Source: Bradysia coprophila (lineage: Eukaryota; Arthropoda; Insecta; Diptera; Sciaridae). From it: a DNA stretch of 64,000 nt. The stretch lies in contig NW_023503493.1 in assembly GCF_014529535.1 (NCBI RefSeq), positions 19,376,001 through 19,440,000 of the forward strand. The letters run 5' to 3'. Positions 26,001 to 38,000 of this stretch are shown one piece after another. Position 1 is the first letter of the stretch. Each line of letters starts with the position of its first letter. The notes below the pieces were generated by a model. It was not told the origin of the DNA and did no database searches. It saw nothing but the letters and a program-made list of their open reading frames with translations. Position numbers and translations under genes: made by a program.

Positions 26001-29000
26001 TTTTCGAAAGTTGATTGGTGAACATCATTTTAACGATACAATCAGTGGATGTTCTCATTGTTTCAACCTAAACAAAATCGAAAAAAAGAAATCATTTCGC
26101 ATGCAGGCACTGCTATACATTGCCAGTACATTAAAATCACATACATTATACATTATCGCAACAAACAATTGAATATTAAAATGTTACACGGCATTTATAA
26201 GCACGCTGTGTGCATATATGAATATATTTAAGGGTTAAGCAGAATCGATATTTAATCGCTTGAAAAATTAATTGAAATTACACGTATAATGGACATGATA
26301 TATACGGACAACGGCTCTATGAGGAACGTTAAAAGATTATTATGGGATTTCATTTTGATTTATCCCATCGGTTGGGGAGATTCAGCTTTTTGAATTATGG
26401 ATTTCTAATGTGCGCACTTACCATTTCCGGTGGCAAAAAGTCGCGGTTTTTATCTGCCAAATCTCTTGCGTCATATGTAATCTTTCCGGTGTAATGAGCT
26501 ACGCTGAATTCGTGCCCGGTTATTCTCTGTATGTGAGTGCTTTTCTTGGAATTAATCGAATCTGCAATTATTTCAGTTATTTTAATTGAAGCGGAAATTA
26601 AGATAAAATAGGATAAATAAAACGCTTGGAGAGATTGACCAACAAAAGGGTTGATTTCATTTTCGCCGAAGGGATTGTTTTTGTAGTCTCGGTGGTTTCA
26701 AAATAATCATTTTTTCAACAAGGTACAGTATTACGTCCTATTGAGCAAAATTGTGATTTGAGTAAATACTAACTGGAAGCTGAACAGTACTTACAGTACG
26801 AATCGAATGAGATGTAACTCAATAATATCCGTGACCCCTTGTCCCAAAGCTGTTCGATGATTTCGCGATATCACTCTTAAATGGACACCATTTTGTAATA
26901 ACCAAGTTTCAACCATTTAAAAAATGTCTTTAAATATGGTTTTTGGAAAATCCTGCTGAAATGAGTTGTCATTCCTTCGAAATTACTATCGCTTCCTTGT
27001 TTTTAATACTCATGCTAATGAGTGTTGGACAAATTAAATTCCATTCTTTCTTCTTGCAATGGTTTGTCCTAAGGACAATTTCATATTTTGTTAAAGTTTA
27101 TTGTTAAAATAGTTCCGATTAAAACAAGGCAAAACTTAGCAGAATTTTTCTTGGTACGGATGAATTACATGAACGAACATCTAAAATTGTTTCACTGACA
27201 TAATAACAGTATAGTAGTTTATATGGCAGGAGTTGTGGCTTCAAAGTTGATTCAATAATCTTAGAAATGTAATTTAAGTTTGAAGCAAAATTGGAAATTT
27301 TGACTAATTGTAGTGAGTGACTTTGTCGTAAGGTTGTGATATTTGGTTTGAAGTCTGTTCAGTTACTAAAACAAAAACTACAGATATTACAGGATCACAT
27401 CAAATTGAGCTTGTGGTTCCAAAATTCAGAGTGATTCGACCACTAGTATTTTAATATCAATTTGTGTATTGGTAAGGTAGGTCCTGCATTAGTCTATATT
27501 TCTTTGGTTGTTTATTTACAACATAAAATTACTAACAGCGGTACTGTAACAATTTTCATGTAAAATTTTCTTTAAACAGAAACATATAAGGAACTCTTTG
27601 CCGTACCGATTTCAAGGCACCCTTCAGATAAAGGTAGGGCCATCTATCAACTGTCAATTTTACAAATAAAAACTGAACGCTGCTATTCTGTTAATGCAAT
27701 GAAACCCCAAATATTTATCAAATTTTATTGTCTCAATACCATGGGTCGATTCATCAAATTCGATGTAATCCATACAAATAAAACCAAAATTATTTACATT
27801 GAACATAGCTTGTGTACACACAAATCGTAGTCAATATTAAATTCAGAGCAGGTAGACATTTATCAAATAGAGGCAGTGAACTGAAAATACTGGTACATAG
27901 CTGTGTGTATACTATCCCAACGAATTTTACCCGAGTCATATTATGTATAACATATACTCCAACAAATGTATCGTCAACGGGGTCTCGTCTAAAATACAAA
28001 ATATCAAAAACACAAAGCGTAGCAGGTGCTTCACTTTTATTGTATGAAATAGGGAATAGCATCAGTTGGGGATGATAACTTTATTATGACTCTGAACAGC
28101 TTTTTATAATTTGCACACGATTTTAGCTGACCACAACAATCATAACACTATGTGCTTACCGCTTAAGGATTGTATTTATATCAACTCTTGAACCATGTTT
28201 TTCTCACAACTTGTTTAAAAAAAAAAATTAGATGAAAACATAAAGTTACAATTTATATGCACTTTGTGATTATGGTTATTTAAAGCAGCAGCAGCAGCAG
28301 CAGTGAACGTGGAGCGAAAATTATGAATTTCATCTGGTTACAATTTCTTAGGGTTCAACCAAATACAATGGGGTTCAGTGAAGGGAAATTCTATTTTTGA
28401 AGTTGAAATAAAAACATCTATGAAAAATAGAGAACGTTGCGATACCAACAGACTGCCTTCTGTTTATTTGTGTTTATTGTTAACTGTTCATTAGCAATAA
28501 GTTTCGTCTACTAGATGTTTGTAAGAGATCAAAAGAGGAGACTTTTTCGTTCTTACTTCTATTCAGTAGACTTTAAAGCTTCTAAAAACGGCAAGCTTAT
28601 AGTTTAATCTTCACAACAGCAATTTCTTCTTTTCAAAGTATCATCTAGTTCTTCAAACAAAATAGGTTAAGACTATCGGCACTCAGTGCCAATAGTCTCT
28701 TCATCATAATGTGGCTATTGGCACTTTGTGCCAATAGTCACATTATAATACTGTAAGGAGACCATTTGTAGCGTGTCAAATTTTATAACTTAAGCATAAG
28801 ATCACGAAAGTAATCATTTAAAACTTTCAATCACTCGTCAATTTCATTCACTCGCTAAAATTATTATAATCTAAAGATTCATTTGAATTGTTTATGATCG
28901 TATTAGCTTTTCCTTGTTAAAAATGTATAAAACCAGAATGTTTGGCTAAAATAAATCATTCTAATTCCGACCACTGTTGAAGTAACTTGTTTTATTGTCA

Positions 29001-32000
29001 ACTTTTGGATGAGATTAGAATCAAAAGAATATTTATAGATTGGCTTGTCCCGTTATGATACCCTTACTATCATATATGAGTATAGCTAATTTGTAGTATT
29101 CTACACATTCGCACTGAAAAACAATAGTCATTGGCCAAAGTACAATGAAAAATCTGTTGTTATCTCACATTTTAAGAAAAACTAACGTAATCTCTGCCAA
29201 TTTCAAAATGTTAGCAGACCATTCGACTGCAAATAGCTCATACGTTGACTAATCTTTCGTTTCAACTATCAAGATAACATGCTTTTCAAACCAAAATTTT
29301 ATTTTGTTAGATTTAGTGAATTACAGTGACAATAATCTGAACAAACGAAACTTCTTCCTAACGCAATCTGTAGAAGGATGAATTCAGGTGGAACAAACCA
29401 ACCTCCTTCCCTGCATAGTTTGTAGAAGGATGAATTCAGTTGGAACAAACCAAACTTCTTCCTTACATAGTTTGTAGAAGGATGAATTCAGTTGGAGCTA
29501 ACCAAACTCCTGTCTTGCATAGTTTGTATAAGGATGAATTCAGTTGGAACAAACCAAACTCCTTCCAAATACAATCTGTAGAAGAATGAATTCAGTAGGA
29601 ACAAATCAAACTCCTCTCTAACTCAATTTGCAGAAGGATGAATTCAGTTGGAGCCAACCAAACTCCTTCCTTGCATGGTTTGTAGAAGGATGAATTCAGT
29701 TGGAACAAAACGGAACTTCTTCCTAACACAATCTCTAGAAGGATGAATTCAGTTGGAACCAAACACTCCTTCCTTACATAGTTTGTAGAAGGATGCATTC
29801 AGTTAGAACAAAACAAACTTCTTCCATACACAATCTGTAGAAGGATGAATTCAGTAGGAAAAAACAAAACTCCTAGCATTTTCGATAGTATAACTCATAC
29901 GGCCTACGATCAATGATGTTTCAATGATTTTCGAGAAATTTAATAATTCGGGTGCAAATATTGTTCGTTGTCTTTTTATTTATAGTGTGCCAATAGTCAC
30001 ATTATAATACTGTGGCTATTGGCACTTTGTACCAATAGTCTCTTCATCATAGTTTAGCACCACAGTACCACAGCACCACGTTAGTACCACAGTATAACAA
30101 AGAGACTATTGGCTACTGGTATCTCTTTGTTATACTGTGGCTATTGGCCAATAGCTTTTTCGAAAAAAATAATAATAACAACGCTGATCATTTTACACAT
30201 ACTTTTTATAGCAAATCAAATTAACGCGTCATTTTATGACAGGTTAAGATGTTCATAGAAGAAATTTTTAGAAATCTCCAACAGAAACTTTTCGTCAATC
30301 ATCCCACATTGACCATTTCACGTATGCGGGCGATTCCGAATATTTTTTTTGTTCGGCTATCGATTTAAAGTGAATTCACCAACAAATATGGTGGTAAATA
30401 TTGAACATTTCCCACAAAAATTAAAAATTATTTTATTCGAATTGATCATGCATTAGGCAATTTATGGATGTGCAACAGCAGCAATGGGACCGATTCATGG
30501 TTTTTGATACAAAATTTCATAATACGCGGTGTGGTTTATTATTTTGATTGCTGTTCGGAATGTTCATATCATCGTGCTATGGTTTTTAGGTATTATTTTC
30601 AAAGTATTAATGTGCACGTAGAATGCTATTAAATAAATATTGAATATAGCAAGTATGTGGATGGAGCCTTCCTCCCTATTGATTGACTATAAACCATTGC
30701 ATAACACCGATTCATTAGCGTTTATTACACAATGTACTGTGTTTGTTTTAGCTGGTTTAATTAAATTTAATTAAATAAATAAAAAGGCAAGGCTTTTAGT
30801 AAATAAATTACATTGATAGCTTGTACCAGGTAGGTTTTGTAATGTGGAAAAGGTTTTAAATTTAAATTCCATCAATTTTATCATAATGCAAACAATTTAT
30901 CTGTGTAAAACTGCACTTTTCCTATTTTATCCATAGTTGAAAATATTGAAAATATGTACCAAATTGTAAAAGTGGAAAAAAATTATTTAACATTGCCAAG
31001 ATCAAAGCTTGATTATCTTTATATAACACTTTACGAGGAGAAAACCGTGAGCTGGCAGACCTAATTTTGTGCACACTCGGCCCGAGACTCAATTTTTTCT
31101 TATTTAAAATGCGCGACATGCCTGAAGTCCGAAAATTTTGCATTTTTATAAAAATTAAAATTCATTCTTATCTTACCAGTAATAAAGTCCTCAGACTGTC
31201 TACCTCTGGTCGCCTCGTCTATCAAATAAAATAATCCATGTGGCTTAGACATAAGATGGTCAACCGCTAATTTGTTGTCATAGTAATGTAGAGAAGTGAC
31301 CGGGATCTCTTCCTCTTCCTATGAATCAAAATAAAAAAAGTCCTCAATTAGTTGAGACAATTTGTCGACGAGAAAATGTTTGACAGCGCCCCAGTAGACA
31401 AACTAACATTTTCGTCCCTCCAGGCCATTTTCAGCACATTCATGCATGAAACATTAACTGTTCACTTACCTGTTCCATCATTTCCCAAACAAACATTCGT
31501 TGGTTGTAGTGATATTGTATTTGTTCGTTTAGCGAATTAATCATTAGCTGCTCGGTGCGGTTTCTATGAAAGCACTCAAAACCAAACATATCAGTCAATG
31601 TAATCATGTGTATATCACCGCTGGAAAACATATGCATCATAAGCATAAAATCGATTATGTGGACAAATGACAATCAACCAAATAAATTAACGATCATTCG
31701 AATTGAAAATTACTCACAAAACTGCTCTGCTAAATGCCAATTTTTGATTGATTGTGTTCACAATCCAATCAACCAGACGACAATAGATTGTTGCGGCTAG
31801 TACATCACGTGCATCTCGTGCCTCATCGGGCGTATGTTTACGTCTTTCAGCCGTGCCACTTTTGATAACGCAATAATTTTCCAACGACCATTGGAATTTT
31901 TTCTCATCAATATTGAGAAGTTTGGCTACTATTTGAGAGACATTCGTATTTTCGACCGCCGCAAACTTTCCATCATCCATGTACCGTACATTTCCCAGTA

Positions 32001-35000
32001 TAAGAATGGCAGCCAAAATCTTTCGAATGACTTCCAATTGCTCGTGCTCAAATCCGAGTGCGGTCAATTGAGTTTCGAAATTGGCAAATTTTTCCACATT
32101 TCCTTCCGGGTCGTCCCTTATGTAGGGAAACTTCGATGCGGGCGGTGAGTCCTGGATTCTTAGATACCGATATCCTCGACCGGACTCCAATGAATACTTC
32201 TCTAATTCATTTGACGAACTCATGGCATCGTAAAATAAGTAGAATATATGGAAGTTCGCTTGATTCCTGTATAAAAAACACGAGAAAAGAACAGGCTGTG
32301 TCATTATCAACTCGGTATGCTGAATGTACTCTCTACAAGTGAAATAACTTTAAAACGTCAGTTCATTGTTTGATACAATGAAAGTCTTTCAGTGAGGCTG
32401 ATGTGCATGTGCAATGAAAATTATTAACGATGAGGGTGGTTGTTTTTCCTCACTATACGTAAAACTACCTCATTCCTTTTCATCTTCTTCATGAACTTAT
32501 TTTATGACAGACTTATCTGTTCTGATAGCAACACAATTCGAATTTAGTCGTTTATTACATCGTTTACTCAAAACTTATTCCTTGTTGTCGCGAGACATAA
32601 AAACCTGTCGCTTTTATTATAGCAACTTTGGAAATAATAATTTCTTTGGCCATAGATTACATTCTCTTTACGACCGACGCGTTTGTGGTGTAAGCTTTTA
32701 GCATCTATAAAAGCCCTTTGATTCGAAAAATTAAGTAGATATATAGAATGACGGTGTCAGGACAGGTTCAATTACTTTGGAAGAATGGATATTTTCAGAA
32801 CAAAAATCATAAAAGAAATTTAATTAATCAATTAAAAGTTTTTAAATTTCCATTAATAAATTCACAGAAAATAACAAGCCAATTAAAATTCATATTGTGT
32901 GGTAAATTGCTATTGTTGTACACCTTCTTCCCTTATCTACTATGTTGCCACATAAATCTGTTTCTATGCCAGGTATTTTGTAATATTAACCAAGATGTTG
33001 CAAAGTTCTCCAAAATTGATATTTCTTATCCTATGTACAATGATGGTATAAAATGTGACGGGACTATGTAATATATGTGCACAATGTTTAATGTTGTGTT
33101 GCACTCTTAAATTTAATGATTTTTTGAAGTGGTACCCAACATTAATAAGATTAACTTCACATTCTAAATGTGCGCAATTTTACGTAATAAAATAATCAAG
33201 TTTTCGTGTACACTTTAAAAGTAATTCCGTTGAAAGTTTTCCGCTCATCCACATGCATACATATTATACGTATAGATACTCTCCGTACGGTGCGCGAAGT
33301 ATATTATTTTGAATAAAGTTTAATTATTAAATTATACGCACAAAATATTGGGTGGTAATCACAGTTCGGAATTTATTAAAACCATATTTAGCTAATATTA
33401 GCTATTTTAGTTATTAAAGTTACAGAGACAAAGTTAATGAAATGGATAATTCGATATAACACGTGGTAGTTACGAAACGAGAGCTGTATGCTTTAATATG
33501 GTTTCACAATTATGCTATTTTACGCTTGTTTTACTGATGTAAACAGAGTAAACGATAAAGTTAAAGTTAAAGTACCGCGTCACTGACATTATATTGTTTG
33601 GTAGAAGAACGTTTGTTTTGCGAGACTGTAGTCTTTAGCAAATTGAAATTAATTGAAATTGGAACATCAGAAGCACTTTGATTGTACTTAATCTTGCATG
33701 CATCCTTTTTACAATAAACAAAGGAATTTAAAAACTTTCTTGATGGAACAATTTTCTTTGTTCATACCACATTAGTCTTGGAATATCCACATCTATCAGC
33801 ATTTTAAAACTTCCTTTTTTTGATACCAACATCGAAAGTTGATACTTTCGCCCTCGAAATCCGGGGCGAAAGTAAAAAAATGCAAGTTATGTGTTTTAGC
33901 GGGGAGAAAGAAAGAATACATAAAGCGAAAGTCAATATACATAATGCGAAAGTCGACTACATAATGTAATAGTCGACTCTTGTCAATAAGTGTACTGCGA
34001 TCAAAATTGAAATAAAGCGTGCGCCAGTGCTCTTATTGAAATTAACATACGAAGTTGATACTTTTTGTTGCTGAATGATTTGTTAGTAATTTGTTAATTT
34101 TTGTGTGTGTTGTTGTTGTGATGGCTAAATAATTAAATTTTTGATATACCAGGGGGCTGCCGCCCCCTGGACCCCCGCATTTTCTGGCTAAATGCCTTCA
34201 TATTTCAACATTTTGTTCTGCTGTTTGCGATACGTATCAACTTTCGATGTTGGTATCAAAAAAAATAGTATGAACGACTCGGGGCAAAAGTAAAAAAATT
34301 CAACCTGTGCGATTGAGGCCCTTGCCTTCGGCGCGGGCATCAACTCTCGCACACGGTTGAATTTTTTTACTTTCGCCCCTTGTCATTCAATGTACTATTG
34401 ATCAATTCCTCATTCTCATTGGTAATTTCAAAAACAATGGTCAGCTCACCTGAAGTAGCTTTCAATGGTTATTTGGATCACAAGGGACGAAAGTAAAAAA
34501 ATTCAACCGTGTGCGAAGTTTGCAGCCCGTGGCCGAAGGCCAGGGCGGCAATCGCACAGGTTGAATTTTTTTACGTCGTGCCATGTGATCCATACAACTT
34601 TTCATTACAATAACTACGAAAATTGTAATTTGAGCTTCCTAAACACGTTACAACTGATGAAATTTACCGAAATAAGCTGAAATATGCGGGGGTCCAGGGG
34701 GCGGCAGCCCCCTGGTAAAAGTAAAATTAATAAATTATTGGCAACGTTCTTTTCTATCACAACAATCACAGCGATCACAATGACATCAGACGGAACGCAT
34801 GTTGTTGCTGTCATTTACTTTCGCATCTTCGTTTGGGGGGAGAAAGTACTTTCGCTCCTCTGTTGTTGCTGTCATCTACTTTCGCATCTTCGTTTGGGGG
34901 GCGAAAGTACTTTCGCACCTCTTGTGATGTCGTGGCTTACTGAGAGCTGAATTATTAACCTTTCGCATCTCATTCGGGAAGCGAAAATTACAATTTTCGT

Positions 35001-38000
35001 AGTTAGTGTAATGAAAACTATATTTTCATGCTTCGGGGCCGAAAATGAGGGCAATTTTTCGAATTTTCTCGGGTTTCCGGCCCTCTGCATGAAAACTTAC
35101 ATGTGCACCTGTTTTGGACGGTTGATTTAAGGCACTTTCGCTTGTAAGCCTCACTTCGTTCGGCCTACAATCCGCGAAATCGCCTAAAATCAATCGTCCA
35201 AAACAGGTACACAAATAACCATTTACTGGCTCACTCATTCGTTTTTGTTAAAAATTTTGGTATTTTTACAGAAGTTTTTATTGTATGAAATATTAGACTA
35301 GAGGACCCGCAAGTCTTTTTTCAATACTTCTACACAATCTTTTTACTTAATTTGTTCCTTTTTGACTTTCATAGAAATTGAAACTAAAGCAAAAAAATAT
35401 CTCGTACACCCGCAATTTTAGCTTAGAAACTTTTATTGCCTTCACTTACATACTACAGTTTCTCAATCCACATAAAACACTTCGCACATCCCATGTACGT
35501 ACTTCGTACATGTTAAGCACATTCATACTGATATATAATAATGCTGTCTCGCGCGCATAAGTGTATGTTTAAGAGGCATCGGTGCTTTGTTGAAAAGCAT
35601 ATATTAGGGCGATTTTTAAATACTGGATTTTAGTTTACTTTTGATGATATCTCTCCATCAGAATCCTTTTTGAAAAATGTGCGACCGCAATTCCGACCAC
35701 GAATGCGGTAGCTTTTCAACAGAAAATACATTTGGCTGTAGTCGTTTGACCAGCTCTGAGAAAAGTGAGCAGTTTATGAAAATTTCGTTAAAATGCTCAC
35801 TTTTCTTGGTCAAACGACTACAGCCAAATAAATTTTCTGTTGAAAGCTAACACTAAAAAGGATTCTGATGGAAAAATATCATCAAAAATGAAATATGTTG
35901 CACACAAATGTAGGCTACAATTTTAGCTAAGTACCGGTGCCTCTTAATCGAGCTAGTTCCAATATGATTTCGTATGGCTTGTATTGGATTGTATTTGTGG
36001 ATTGAATAACGTTGAAATCAGAAAAAAAAATTCTAAGCAAAGTTCATCGGGTGTACAGTTAATATAATATTAGTAAAAAAAAAGGTAAATTTGAAGATCT
36101 CTACGATATTGATATGCTTTTCATGTTGATGTAATGAAAGCAAATAGACATTTTAGATATATAAAAAAGATGTTTGTCTTTAATAGCGATTGCGATTTTC
36201 TCTTACAATTATAAGTTTACAAACGATTGGAAAACTATACGTAAAGTGTAATGAGAATGTCCCTAGTAATCTTACAAATTTTATAGCAGTAAGAAACTTT
36301 TACTAATTTTATGGGAAAGAATGCAATATGTTCAAAACGCTTATTACGTACTATCTCGTTACCTCGACTACCTGTATTTACTTACGAAACTAAGACTAAA
36401 TATAAATTAAATAAACGAGTTGCCGGTACAACACGGAAACGATTACCAAATCCATCCTGCTACATAAATATTTTCCTAGCTGCTGTACAACAAATATAAC
36501 AATGAACTTTTCAAAAGGTAAACAGGATGAAATTATTTGCACTAAACCAATAATGAGGTTACGACTGAAAATTTCCTCAATCGCCCTACATTTTCATTTC
36601 TCTATTCTCATTTGAACACTGAATTTGATACAATTTTACGAGACATTTCCGTAAACATAGAAGAATGTACTGAATGTACCGCATGGAATTCGGAAAGTTT
36701 TTCTATCTATTTTCGAAATAAACGAAAAGATTCACCTCTGCGTATAGATATATAACAAACAAAAGTCGCTCCGCAATGTCAAGATAATGTTCATACTTAA
36801 TGTTTGCATACTAAACACATATTTACATGAACTGTTATGCATGCAATCTCAGAAGAAAATTGCAGCAGTCAGAAAGTTCATGCAACATCCTTGCACTTTT
36901 CTTTTTTTTTTGCTTCGGATTGTCTTAAACGAAAAAGAATGACGGGAATATTAAGAAAAGTATGTTTGCATACGCGTTCCAACGATTATAACTATAGAAA
37001 CATACATATAGTTAATATATACACTTTCAAGAGTTGTATACATCACGAAATAAAACCTTACAATCATTGTAGGTTCATAACTTGGATAATTAAAGCTCAA
37101 AATGGAGATGCCATACCGCATGAGTAGAATGAATAAATATTGCTTTTCTTTTCACATTACTTTCCGTATTGCTCTACTCTTAACAAAGATACGATATGAA
37201 ACCACATCAAGTAAGATTAATTTTTCATTTGAAAATGTTTTGGGTTTTAAGGATCCGGATGGAATGTGAGAGAAAATGAATGTAATCATCTAACCAAAAA
37301 TGCGTTACAACAACAAAACTTACATATCGGTAGACGAAACACGAATTTTCTCCAGCAAGTATATCCAAAATATGGCACCACTCAATTTACCAGTAGAGCC
37401 AAATGTTACTTGAGTCATCGAGGCACATCGTGTCGAATTGGGATTTAGCGGTGTACCAGCATTTATCTATTGGAAACGATATTTAAAAGAAAAAGTTTAG
37501 TCATCTGTTATCGAAAACCACAACAAAATAGGTTGTAAGAGGTGGACCAATTTCAAATAACATGACCGATTATATTAAGCAGACTCTAGATTTTTAAAGC
37601 GTTTCATTCTTCAAATGATTGAGATAAAATTGAGCGTAGACTCGACTCAGAACATTTTGAAGTCGCCTTAGGTGAATACAAACAGGAAAAAAAAATGTTT
37701 GAATAGATTTTGGCTTTTCTGTCCTCATGTCTACGTTAATAAAGTGATTAGTGATATAAAAATTGGTATGGATATACGTTTCTTACGTAGAGCCAACGTT
37801 CGACTACGACAGCAACGAGAAAAAATAAGCGATAAACAGTTGAACGTTGCTTCACATACATTCATCTGTTATCGATAACGACGACAAAAATAGTGACAAG
37901 CTCTGTGTAAATATAGTCCTTTATATAGTAAAACGCATGTTAAAAAAAATTGAAGTACAAGATTTGAAATCAACAGATCAAAAACACTTTGATCGGGGAA

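Larger units (their letters stand above)
34149..34715. repeat. Large nested palindrome with GC-rich 32-bp arms
   Basis: A perfect 32-bp inverted repeat (34,149-34,180 and 34,684-34,715) contains CCAGGGGGCTGCCGCCCCC, itself a hairpin. Two smaller hairpins sit inside in mirror-image positions around a midpoint near 34,432. The GC-rich blocks stand out in AT-rich intron sequence. Confidence 0.85.

Noticed and set aside
29592..29798. 68-codon minus-strand frame
   Set aside because: It lies wholly within the 52-bp minisatellite.
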